A stretch of 64,000 nucleotides of DNA, from contig NZ_CP147913.1 of NCBI RefSeq assembly GCF_037414475.1, forward strand, positions 5,082,001 to 5,146,000. Direction: 5' to 3'. The notes under the pieces were generated by a model. That model did no database searches. It saw nothing but the letters and a program-made list of their open reading frames with translations, and had not been told where the DNA came from. Both the position numbers and the translations under genes were made by a program. The first letter of the stretch is position 1, and each line of letters starts with the position of its first letter. The stretch comes from Myxococcus stipitatus. GTDB lineage: Bacteria; Myxococcota; Myxococcia; Myxococcales; Myxococcaceae. This document shows, piece by piece, positions 1-8,057 of the stretch.

Positions 1-80
1 AAGTAGCGAACCCGTGCCAGGGGAGCGGCTCGCACCGATGTGCCAGCCCTCCCGTGTGCTTGCCTGTGCGAGGCGCCCGC

Positions 81-1055
81 GTGTCCGCTCATCCGCTCCA
101 TGATGTCAGCCCGGTGGTGGTGCGCTTCTCCGAGACCCTCCTCCTGCGCTGGACAGGGGCCGCGTACCTCGTGGGCTTCCTCATCGCGTTCGCCGTGCTC
201 TGGCGTCAGGCCGCACGCGGGCAGGGCTCGTTCCAGAAGCGCGAGGTGCCGGAGTTCGTCCTCTACGCGGGCCTCTTCGGCGTGATGTTCGGAGGACGGC
301 TCGGCTACGTGCTCCTGCACCAGTGGGAGGACTTCTCCCGCGACGGCTCCCTCTTCTTCCAGTTCCGTCAGGGTGGGGCCTCCATGCTGGGAGCCCTCGT
401 GGGTGTGCTGGTCTTCGCGGTGTACTTCGCGCGCCAGCATCAACGCCCGTGGCTCCAGATGTCAGACGCGCTCGTGGTGTTCGCGCCGCTGGGATTCTTC
501 CTGGGCTATCTGGCCCAGTTCACGGAAGGGGCAGCGCTGGGACAGGTGACCTCCGTGCCGTGGGCCTTCCTCTTCCCCGTCGAGGTGGGCATGCCCGGCT
601 TCGAGCCCGTGGCGACTCCCTCGTTCGATATCGCGACGCTGGCCTATGCGCCCGGCCACGAGGTGGCGCACCTGGCGCGCACGAGCGAAGCGTTCCTCGC
701 GGAGTTGCACCGCATCCTCCCCGCGCGTCATCCGGTGCTGCTCTACCAGGCCCTGCTGGAGGGCGTGGTCCTGGGGACACTCCTCCTCGTGGCGAGGCGC
801 TGGTGGCGCTCTCGGCCAGAGGGGATGTTGAGCGGGGTGTTCTTCGTGCTGCTCGGTGTGCTGAGGACCGTCAGCCTTCCGTTCCGAGCCGCTCAGCCGA
901 ACCTGTCCGTCGCCGCGCAGTTCGAAGAGAGCGCGCTGGCCGCCGTGTTGCTGGTGGCGCTGGGCGCGGCCTTCATCCTCAGTGCGCTGAGCCAGCGTCC
1001 TCGCGCGGACGCGCGGCCCTCCGCCATGAAGCTGGAGAGCCACGCCGCCGAGTGA
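81..1055 (+). CDS. Lgt-like integral membrane protein, probable pseudoenzyme
   Basis: A polytopic membrane protein of 324 residues that aligns with prolipoprotein diacylglyceryl transferase over its length: GGRLGYV near residue 71, GGASMLG near 98, the FLGYLAQFTEG segment near 140 and HPVLLYQALLEG near 217. True Lgt moves diacylglycerol from phosphatidylglycerol to the lipobox cysteine. Here the positions equivalent to E. coli His103, Arg143 and Asn146 are Leu103, Tyr143 and Gln146; the later conserved Arg is kept (Arg262). I infer that it is not a normal Lgt. GTG 81 is preferred to ATG 54 because the residue after it matches the usual short Lgt N-terminus and puts these residues at the family numbering. 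The upstream neighbour is outside the window. Confidence 0.75.
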   Translation: MSAHPLHDVSPVVVRFSETLLLRWTGAAYLVGFLIAFAVLWRQAARGQGSFQKREVPEFVLYAGLFGVMFGGRLGYVLLHQWEDFSRDGSLFFQFRQGGASMLGALVGVLVFAVYFARQHQRPWLQMSDALVVFAPLGFFLGYLAQFTEGAALGQVTSVPWAFLFPVEVGMPGFEPVATPSFDIATLAYAPGHEVAHLARTSEAFLAELHRILPARHPVLLYQALLEGVVLGTLLLVARRWWRSRPEGMLSGVFFVLLGVLRTVSLPFRAAQPNLSVAAQFEESALAAVLLVALGAAFILSALSQRPRADARPSAMKLESHAAE

Positions 1056-1059
1056 GCCT

Positions 1060-1389
1060 TCAGCGTGTGTCCATCGCGGAGCCCACCTTCGCGAGCCGGA
1101 AGCGCGACGGCCTCAGGGCCTGCACCACCACGAGCCCCGGCTTCGCCAAGCGGACCGTGCTCCCCGGCTCCAGGATGTAGTCGCGCGGGTCCGACTCGAA
1201 GGTGAGCCAGAGCTGGCCTTCGACACACGTGAGTGACAAGCCCTCGTGGCCTTGCAGCGCGCGGCTCCAGAGGGCTCCGTGAAACAGCGCCACGGACCCT
1301 GTCTCCGCATCCGTGGGGACTTCCGGCTTCAGTTGATTCCACAGCGTGCCCCACCAGCCCCGCCGGGAGAGAGCAGACGTCGACTGCAT
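1060..1389 (-). CDS. DUF2917 family protein
   Basis: A 109-residue soluble protein. The segment from LSLTCVEGQLWLTFE to ALRPSRFRL matches the DUF2917 pattern: a short cupin-like beta domain with Gly-Leu-Trp-Thr and a conserved Pro-Gly turn. The function of the family is unknown. ATG 1389 is chosen because AGGAGGA lies about 10 bases upstream; the reading frame stays open back to a TTG at 1452 without a better signal. The gene is divergent from the MocR-type regulator at 1588, and the two share the inverted repeat at 1464-1500, so control by that regulator is likely. Confidence 0.7.
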   Translation of the reverse strand: MQSTSALSRRGWWGTLWNQLKPEVPTDAETGSVALFHGALWSRALQGHEGLSLTCVEGQLWLTFESDPRDYILEPGSTVRLAKPGLVVVQALRPSRFRLAKVGSAMDTR

Positions 1390-1463
1390 GGCTCCATGTC
1401 CTCCTGGCGCGGCACCATGCGCCTCGGCGGGGAAACAGAACAGATGCAGCAACTTGGGTTTGT

Positions 1464-1500
1464 GACCAGTACAGTCCCGGTGAGGGGAACTGTACTGGTC
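1464..1500. promoter_or_regulatory. Perfect 12-bp inverted repeat, probable MocR operator
   Basis: GACCAGTACAGT (1464-1475) and its exact reverse complement ACTGTACTGGTC (1489-1500) flank a 13-base spacer. The repeat sits between the divergent starts at 1389 and 1588. GntR/MocR-type regulators bind palindromic or repeated sites in such divergent promoters, so this is the best operator candidate in the window. It could also form a hairpin, but no T-tract follows on either strand. Confidence 0.7.
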
Positions 1501-1587
1501 AGACCGAAGGGGAGGTGTATCTGGGCGGCGGGCGGCGGGACCGTTACCGATACAGGTCGCGAAACGGCATCACGCACGAGGGCGGAC

Positions 1588-3024
1588 ATGGGCGCGCTGG
1601 CACACAAACCCAAGTTGTACGAGCAGGTGGCCGAGCGGCTGGAGGATGCGATTGCCGCGGGCACGCTGCGCGCCGGAGACAGGCTGCCTTCCGTGCGGCA
1701 GCTCAGCTTGCGTGAGCGGGTGAGCATCTCCACGGTGCTCCAGGCGTACCTGCACCTGGAGTCCGTGGGGCTCATCGAGACGCGGCCCCAGTCGGGCCAC
1801 TACGTGCGCCGCCGCGAGCGGCCCCGTCTCGCCGAGCCGCAGGTCTCCCGTCCCGCTCCGAGCGCCACGCCTGTGACGGTGAGCGGACTGGTGTCGCAGG
1901 TGTATCGAGCGATGAGGGACCCCCGAGTCGTGCAGCTCGGCGGTGCGTGGCCCGCGACGGAGCTGTTGCCGGTGCGACGGTTGATGCGCGAGCTGAACGT
2001 CCTCACTCGTGAGTCCGGGGAGCTGGGGATTCTGTACGACGTGCCACCGGGGTGCCTGGAGCTGCGGCAGCAGCTCGCGCGTCGCTCGCTCGACTGGGGC
2101 GGGGCGCTGTCCGCGGACGACTTCATCATCACCTGTGGCGCGGCCGAGGCCATCCATCTGGGCCTGCTCGCCGTCGCGCGCACGGGAGACACCATCGCCA
2201 TCGAGTCCCCCGCGTACTACGGCACGCTTCAGAACATCGAGTCGTTGGGATTGAAGGCGTTGGAGATTCCGTGCTCGCCCCGCCACGGCATGGAGCTGGA
2301 TGCACTCCAGGCCGCGCTGGAGCGGCGGCGCATCGCCGCGGTGCTGGTGGTGCCGAGCTTCAGCAACCCGGTGGGCAGCTGCATGCCGGAGGCGAACCGC
2401 CGCCGGCTGGTGTCGATGCTCGAGGAGCGAGGTGTGCCGCTCATCGAGGACGACATCTACGGCGACCTGCACTTCGGCCCCGAGCGTCCTCGCACATGCA
2501 AGTCCTTCGACACGACGGGGAACGTGATGTTGTGTGGCTCGTTCTCCAAGACGCTCGCGCCGGGGTTCCGCGTGGGGTACGTCGCGCCGGGCCGGTACCG
2601 CGAGCGCGTGGAGTTGCTCAAGTTCTCGCACACGGTGGCGACGGCCACCTTGCCGCCGCTCGCGATTGCCCGCTTCCTGGAGGAGGGCGGCTATGACCGG
2701 CACCTGCGCGCGCTGCGCCGGGGACTGAAGGCCCAGGTGGACCGCATGGCGGAGGCCGTGGCGGAGTTCTTCCCGGAGGGGACGCGGGTGGCTCGGCCCG
2801 AAGGGGGTTCGCTGTTGTGGGTGGAGCTGCCGCCCTCGGTGGACGCGCTGGTGTTGCATGAGCGCGCCTTCGCCGTGGGCATCAGCGTGGCGCCTGGACC
2901 CATCTTCTCCGCGCGGACGGACTCCTACCGGAACTTCATCCGCTTGAGCTGCGGTCAACCCTGGACACCGCGCATCGAGGCCGCGGTGTCCTCGCTGGGG
3001 TGTCTTGCGCGAGGGCTGGTGTAG
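1588..3024 (+). CDS. MocR-subfamily GntR transcriptional regulator with aminotransferase domain
   Basis: A 478-residue regulator. Residues about 8-75 form a GntR winged helix (LYEQVAERLEDAIAAGTL, then RLPSVRQLS). After a linker, residues about 120-475 form a fold-type I aminotransferase domain with SNPVGS, DDIYGDLHF and SFSKTLAPGFRVGY; Lys321 is the expected PLP Schiff-base lysine. MocR proteins usually sense PLP or an amino compound and control the divergent gene, here the DUF2917 gene. ATG 1588 is chosen over an ORF reaching back to 1246, because the extension would overlap DUF2917 and has no domain; GAGGGCGG precedes it. The effector cannot be told from sequence. Confidence 0.9.
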   Translation: MGALAHKPKLYEQVAERLEDAIAAGTLRAGDRLPSVRQLSLRERVSISTVLQAYLHLESVGLIETRPQSGHYVRRRERPRLAEPQVSRPAPSATPVTVSGLVSQVYRAMRDPRVVQLGGAWPATELLPVRRLMRELNVLTRESGELGILYDVPPGCLELRQQLARRSLDWGGALSADDFIITCGAAEAIHLGLLAVARTGDTIAIESPAYYGTLQNIESLGLKALEIPCSPRHGMELDALQAALERRRIAAVLVVPSFSNPVGSCMPEANRRRLVSMLEERGVPLIEDDIYGDLHFGPERPRTCKSFDTTGNVMLCGSFSKTLAPGFRVGYVAPGRYRERVELLKFSHTVATATLPPLAIARFLEEGGYDRHLRALRRGLKAQVDRMAEAVAEFFPEGTRVARPEGGSLLWVELPPSVDALVLHERAFAVGISVAPGPIFSARTDSYRNFIRLSCGQPWTPRIEAAVSSLGCLARGLV

Positions 3025-3039
3025 CTCTCCGGTCCAGAC

Positions 3040-3597
3040 TCAATGCACGAGGCGGGTGCGCGGCAGGAACAGCCGCCCGTGCCGGTCTTGTGTCAGCGAC
3101 CTCGACAGGTCCAGGAGCACCGTCGCCCGCCCGTTGCGGCGCAGGTTCTCCACGTTCGTGTCGAACGTGAGCGGGCCCGTGCGTGCGTCAATCATCCCCG
3201 CGCCGCCCTCGTGCTCGAAGCCACCGAAGGCGCCGAACCGCATCGAGAGCTTCACGTCGCTCGAGCCCTCGGGCATGAAGAAGTACCCGACCAGGTGTGC
3301 GTGCTCGGTGTTGGCGAGGTCGATGGTGCGCGCTCGGAGCTGCACCTGGACGGGCTGGCCCTTCACCGTGGCGGACAGGCTCTCCACTCCAAGCAGCGCG
3401 GACGTGTAGCCCTGCGACTTCACCCCTCGGATTCGCAGCTCATATCGGGTCGTGCCCGGAGGCGTTGGCCGCGGCGCTGGGTTCACCGGTTCGTCGCCAC
3501 CGGGGACGGGCCGGAGCGAGTCTTCACCGCACCCCACGAACGACCACCCCACCAGGCCCAGCAGGACCACCCTCGTCGTCCATCCATTCGTCTTCAT
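3040..3597 (-). CDS. Hypothetical lipoprotein
   Basis: A 185-residue protein with a basic N-terminus, hydrophobic stretch and lipobox-like FVGC at residues 20-23, followed by a Pro-rich linker (PAPRPTPPG) and a beta-rich domain with no family I recognise. A clear GGAG precedes the ATG by about 8 bases. It starts 33 bases after the stop of the secreted beta-propeller protein at 3631, so the two are probably one operon. It converges on the MocR gene with only 15 bases between. Confidence 0.65.
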   Translation of the reverse strand: MKTNGWTTRVVLLGLVGWSFVGCGEDSLRPVPGGDEPVNPAPRPTPPGTTRYELRIRGVKSQGYTSALLGVESLSATVKGQPVQVQLRARTIDLANTEHAHLVGYFFMPEGSSDVKLSMRFGAFGGFEHEGGAGMIDARTGPLTFDTNVENLRRNGRATVLLDLSRSLTQDRHGRLFLPRTRLVH

Positions 3598-3630
3598 GTT
3601 CGTGCTCCTCGTGCTCGACGATGGCGGGCT

Positions 3631-5253
3631 TCAGCGCTGGCCGAGCTGCATCGCGCGGAGGGGCGTGGCGGGGCCCTTGGTCAGGTTGAACTCGATGGGC
3701 AGCACGCGCTCTGCTCCAGAGGCGTTGAAGGCGGTGAGCTCGGTGAGGATGGCGCGGCGGTTCGCCTCCGTCATCGATACGGAGAGGGCCTGGTGGCCTG
3801 CCTTGAGCGCCGCCGCGCCTCGCGGAGTCTGTCCGAAGAGCCGCTCGTTGCACGTGGCCGTGAGCACCTCCGTGGCCAGTCGCATGCTCAGCGATGACTC
3901 CGTCGAGAGCGCGAAGCCGTCGCGACCCAGCGTCGGGCTGGCCCAGAGCACGGCCATCAGGTCCTTGAGCGTCCGGACTCCACCGATGACACCCAGGTCG
4001 ATGGCCCCACCCCCCAGACAGTTCCTGGCCACATCGAGGTGGACCTTGAAGAAGCCCGAGACCTGGGTGATGCCTGCTGCGCCAAGGGCGCACGACGCGC
4101 CGTCTGCCATGTTGACCGAGGGGCCCCCGGCAACCCGGGTGAAGGTGCTGGTGCTCAGGTCGACTTGATACAGCGTGTTCCGCGGTCCCCCCGGAGGGGC
4201 GTTGATGTCCGTGCCGTACAGGTAGAAGCGCCCCTCTTGGTCGAAGAACGCGGAGTCCGTGAGGAACGACGTGTTGACGGACCCGGAGGAGTTCACCGGC
4301 GTCGCTGGGCCGAAGTCGGCGTGGGTCGTGGTGACGGGGTCGAAAATCGTCAGCCGGTCGGTGTCCTGATTGTAGGCATACACCTTCCCGTCCAGCGGGT
4401 TGACCGCCATGTCGCTCATGAAGAGCGTCGCGGGGCTGTCGACGATGCCAGAGGCCAGCGCCGTCCTGGTGAGCACGTCGATGCGGGCGTATTCGTCGGT
4501 CGCGCCGTTGAAGACGAGGTAGCTGCCATCCGCGAGAAAGGTCCCCGCGTTGTAGCGACTGGTGGGCAGCCCCGCGACGGCGCCGAGGTCCACGGGCACA
4601 CCATCCGAGCCCACCCGCAGGAGCCGATGGGGGGTGGTCAGCTCCGTCAGGCCATAGATGAACCCATCCATCTGGTTGAACCCGATGGCGTTGTACTGGA
4701 CGTTGGCCCGGAAGATGGGCGTCAGCGTCCCCGTCACCGGGTCGAAGACGTTGAGCGAGGTGGGGACCCCCGTCGAGATGTACAGCGTGTCATCGCAGGT
4801 GAGCGACGGCTTCTCGCAGGACACACGGGCCCGGGCCTCGGATTCACCTTCCTGGAAGGTCACCCGGAACACGTGGGTGAAGCCTGGGTTCTCCTCGGAG
4901 GTCGTCGGGTCGCCGTCCTCACCGGCGAGCGTGAGGCAGTCCTCGAAGCTGTCGAGGGTGTATGTGAACTGATACGTGAGGGCGTCCCCCACGGGGATGT
5001 CCACCGGCGGCGCGGGCGTGAAGTCGAAGCCGCGCGACGCGAAGAGCGGGTCGCTCACCGTCAGCAACGTCGACGGGAGCGAGGGGTGGACGTTGGTGAC
5101 GGTGTACGAGAAGACGAGTGTCGCGGGATACGTCGACACAATCGCTGACGCCGCGCCGTTGACGAGCTTCTCCGCCTCCAGGTCATGCGCGTGCGCCGCG
5201 CAAGCTCCCGCCAGTGCTCCGAGCAGGAGCACTCGCTTCCACTGTGTCGTCAT
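3631..5253 (-). CDS. Secreted protein with N-terminal beta domain and beta-propeller (DUF6923-like)
   Basis: About 540 residues with a signal peptide ending near AHAHD. Residues about 25-150 look like an Ig-like or DUF11-type domain with an FSYTVTNVHPSLPSTL stretch. Residues 160-430 contain repeated segments such as YNAIGFNQMDGFIYGL, RYNAGTFLADGSYLVF and DMAVNPLDGKVYAYN, typical of secreted beta-propellers of the DUF6923 kind. The C-terminal 100 residues (SGFFKVHLDVARNCLGGG) describe no domain I know. ATG 5253 is chosen because the signal peptide follows directly. It probably acts in the periplasm or outside the cell; no catalytic motif is visible. Confidence 0.75.
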   Translation of the reverse strand: MTTQWKRVLLLGALAGACAAHAHDLEAEKLVNGAASAIVSTYPATLVFSYTVTNVHPSLPSTLLTVSDPLFASRGFDFTPAPPVDIPVGDALTYQFTYTLDSFEDCLTLAGEDGDPTTSEENPGFTHVFRVTFQEGESEARARVSCEKPSLTCDDTLYISTGVPTSLNVFDPVTGTLTPIFRANVQYNAIGFNQMDGFIYGLTELTTPHRLLRVGSDGVPVDLGAVAGLPTSRYNAGTFLADGSYLVFNGATDEYARIDVLTRTALASGIVDSPATLFMSDMAVNPLDGKVYAYNQDTDRLTIFDPVTTTHADFGPATPVNSSGSVNTSFLTDSAFFDQEGRFYLYGTDINAPPGGPRNTLYQVDLSTSTFTRVAGGPSVNMADGASCALGAAGITQVSGFFKVHLDVARNCLGGGAIDLGVIGGVRTLKDLMAVLWASPTLGRDGFALSTESSLSMRLATEVLTATCNERLFGQTPRGAAALKAGHQALSVSMTEANRRAILTELTAFNASGAERVLPIEFNLTKGPATPLRAMQLGQR

Positions 5254-5477
5254 CGGCCATCCACCGTGTTCAGGGCCCGGAGGGAACGCGGGCGATGGCG
5301 ACAGCATTCATGCTGCACGCCAACGGGGATGAAGCGGTTCGCGCCGTCCGCCAACGAACCGAGGGATGGAACGCGGGCGAGGTGCGATGTGCCTCGGCTG
5401 GACAGAGTCCGCGACCCGGGGGGCCAGGGCGCGGAGTGCTGTCCTGCAATTCTTGCAACGCGACGTGGCCCGCTTTT

Positions 5478-7907
5478 TCAGTCCGTGCTCATCGCCACGC
5501 CTGGAGCGACTTGCGACGCGCGGCGCGCGGGCAACCAGCTGGCGAGCGCCACCACCGCGAGCAGCAACAGCGGCACCGACAGGAACGTCACCGGGTCCAT
5601 GGCGCTCACGCCGTACAGCATTCCCTCCAGCATCTGCGACAGCGCCAGCGACAACGCGAGGCCGACGCCCAGGCCCACCGCGCACATCCGCAGCGCCTGG
5701 CTCATCACCAGCCGCACCACGTCCGCCGGCATCGCACCCAGCGCGAGCCGGATGCCCAGCTCCCTGCGCCGCTGCGCCACGCTGTACGCCATCAACCCGT
5801 AGATGCCGAGCGAGGCCAGCGCCACCGCCGAGACGGCGAACGCGAGCAGCAACACCCGCTGGAAGTTCCGGTCCGCCACCGAGTTCTCCAGGTTCTGCTC
5901 CAGCGTCGTGGGCTTGTGCATCGACAGCTGGGAGTCGAGCTGGAGCAGCTCCGCCTTCACCATCGCGGCGACACTCTCCATGGGCAGGTGGCTGCGCACC
6001 ACCACCGTCGTGCCGGGCCACGGCGTCTGGTTCAGCGGCGCGTAGAGCTCCGGCTCCGCCGCCTTGTCCAGGCCCCGCCCGCGCATGTCTCCCACCACTC
6101 CCACCACCTCGCGCTCGATGTCATCGCCGTAGCCGATGATGACGCGCTTGCCGAGAACGTCCTCTCCCGGGAAGAACCGCCGCGCGAAGGACTCGTTCAC
6201 CACCACCACCTGCGGCGAGCCCCGCGTGTCCTGGGGCGTGAAGTCGCGCCCCTGCTTCAGCGTCATTCCCAGCGTCGCGAACGCGCCGTCGCTGATCGAC
6301 CGGAAGCTGGTGCCGCGCTGCTCGGACGGAGGCAGGGGCTTGTCGGGAAGCTCCAGCGACAGGCTGATGCCCCCCCCGGTCGCCACGCCCGGCGTCACGT
6401 TCGCCGCGGACTCCACGCCTGGCCGCGCGCGCACCTGCTCGAGCAGGCGCTGATAGAAGTCCGCCATCTTCTCGCTCGTGTAGCGCGCCCCTGGGAGATT
6501 GAAGCGCAAGAGCGTCACATTCTCCGCGCGGTAACCCAGGTCCACCGCCGCCAGCCGCTGCGCGCTGCGCACCAGCAATCCCGCGCCCACCAACAACACC
6601 AGCGCGAAGGCCACCTGCGTGGACACCAGCACCGCGCGCCAGCGCAGCGCGGACCTGCTGGCGCTGGTCCCTCGGGTGCTCTGAAGCAACCCGCCCAGGC
6701 TCGCGCGCGCGGCCGTGCCCAGGGGCGCAAGTCCGCACAACAGCGTCACCGCGAGAACGAGGCCCGCCGTGTAGAGCAGGGCGCGCCCGTCCACGCGCAC
6801 CGCTTGCACCTGCCGCACCGACTCCGGCAACAGCATGCTCAGCGCATCCGTGCCCCAGGAGCCCAGGAGCAGGCCCAGGACACCTCCCGCGATGGCCAGC
6901 AGCGAACCCTCCGCCAACAGTTGCCGCGCCAGCGCGCCCCGGCCCGCGCCCAGCGCCGCGCGCACCGCGAACTCCTGCTGCCGCGCCATGGCTCGCGCCA
7001 GCAGCAGCTGCGCCACGTTGACGCAGGCGATGAGCAGCAGCAGCGACACGGCCCCCAGGAGCAACAGCGCGGGCCGGCGCGAGCCCTGCGACAGCCGGTC
7101 CTGGAGGAGCGCCACGGAGACGCTCGAGTGGGAGTTGCTTTCAGGGTGGGCCTGGGCCAGCGACGCCATCACCGCGCGCGCCTCCGCGTCCGCCTGCTCG
7201 ACGGTGGCCCCAGGCGCGAGCAACGCCATCGCCGTGAACAGATGCGTGCCGCGGCTGTCCCAGTTGGAGCGAATGAAGGACTGCGCAGCCAGCGGCGCCC
7301 AGAGCGCCACCGTCTCGGAGGCGCCCTCGCGGGGGAAGTCGAAGCCCTCCGGCATCACCCCCACCACCTGGTAGGGCTGGCCCTCCAGCTCCACCATGCG
7401 CTCCAGCACCCGAGGGTCCGAGCCGAAGCGCTGCTTCCACAGCGCATGGGAGATGACCAGGGCCTTGGGGCCGTTGAGCAGGTACTCCTCGTCGGAGAGG
7501 ACACGGCCGAGCAGGGGCTTGACGCCCGCCAGGCGGAAGAAGTCCTCCGACACCAGCGCCCCTTCCACGCGCTCCGGGTCGTGATGGGGGGCGATGAGCG
7601 TGACGCCGGAGACGTCGAAGGCCGCGAAGGACTCGAACGACTTCACCCGCTGCCGCAGGTCCTCCGAGTCCAGGCGGGACAGGCCGAACTGCTCGTCGTC
7701 CCCTCGGATGTCCCTGCCCCACACGGAGAGGACCCGCTCCGCCCTGGGCAGGGGGAGTGGACGGAGCAGCAGCGCGCTCACCACGCTGAAGAGCAGCGTG
7801 TTCGCGCCAATGCCGAAGGCCAAGGCCAGCACCGTCGCCAGTGTGAAGCCGGGGCTTCGGCGGAGAGAGCGGGCGCCGTGGCGCAGGTCCTGGAAGAAGG
7901 AGAGCAT
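5478..7907 (-). CDS. ABC transporter permease, ADOP/MacB type
   Basis: 809 residues in the layout of the acidobacterial-type duplicated orphan permease (ADOP) family: an N-terminal DLRHGARSLRRSPGFT segment, first membrane helix at about 20-45, a MacB-like periplasmic domain (about 50-245), three FtsX helices (270-400), a second helix plus periplasmic domain (430-660) and a final FtsX unit (680-800, GIYGLMAYSVAQRRRELGIR). These proteins work with a LolD/MacB-type ATPase in export or envelope mechanotransmission. No ATPase gene lies next to it, so the partner must be elsewhere. A 224-base stretch without a gene follows it. Confidence 0.9.
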   Translation of the reverse strand: MLSFFQDLRHGARSLRRSPGFTLATVLALAFGIGANTLLFSVVSALLLRPLPLPRAERVLSVWGRDIRGDDEQFGLSRLDSEDLRQRVKSFESFAAFDVSGVTLIAPHHDPERVEGALVSEDFFRLAGVKPLLGRVLSDEEYLLNGPKALVISHALWKQRFGSDPRVLERMVELEGQPYQVVGVMPEGFDFPREGASETVALWAPLAAQSFIRSNWDSRGTHLFTAMALLAPGATVEQADAEARAVMASLAQAHPESNSHSSVSVALLQDRLSQGSRRPALLLLGAVSLLLLIACVNVAQLLLARAMARQQEFAVRAALGAGRGALARQLLAEGSLLAIAGGVLGLLLGSWGTDALSMLLPESVRQVQAVRVDGRALLYTAGLVLAVTLLCGLAPLGTAARASLGGLLQSTRGTSASRSALRWRAVLVSTQVAFALVLLVGAGLLVRSAQRLAAVDLGYRAENVTLLRFNLPGARYTSEKMADFYQRLLEQVRARPGVESAANVTPGVATGGGISLSLELPDKPLPPSEQRGTSFRSISDGAFATLGMTLKQGRDFTPQDTRGSPQVVVVNESFARRFFPGEDVLGKRVIIGYGDDIEREVVGVVGDMRGRGLDKAAEPELYAPLNQTPWPGTTVVVRSHLPMESVAAMVKAELLQLDSQLSMHKPTTLEQNLENSVADRNFQRVLLLAFAVSAVALASLGIYGLMAYSVAQRRRELGIRLALGAMPADVVRLVMSQALRMCAVGLGVGLALSLALSQMLEGMLYGVSAMDPVTFLSVPLLLLAVVALASWLPARRASQVAPGVAMSTD

Positions 7908-8057
7908 GGCTCACCGTAGAGCCATTCGCGTGCCAACGCGCGCCGTGGCTCAAGGGCGCGAACGGACGACAGGTGTCGTCACCGGAGGGGGGCGCCGCTG
8001 TGCGGTTGTGGGACGGCCGTTGTCCGGAGATGGCACGGCCGCCCTCGTGGATGGGCC

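Noticed and set aside
54..80. Upstream extension of the Lgt-like gene to ATG 54
   Set aside because: The added residues (MCLPVRGAR) match nothing in the family; GTG 81 gives the normal N-terminus.
1246..1587. Extension of the MocR-type regulator to an upstream ATG
   Set aside because: It would cross the inverted repeat and overlap the divergent DUF2917 gene, and the added residues carry no domain.
5425..5477. Sigma-54-like element (GGCCAC...TTGC) upstream of the beta-propeller gene
   Set aside because: The spacing between the GG and GC pairs is two bases too long for a -24/-12 promoter.
5214..7919. 901-codon plus-strand open frame across the ABC permease
   Set aside because: Shadow of the permease gene; repetitive Arg/His/Gln/Ala composition and no domain.
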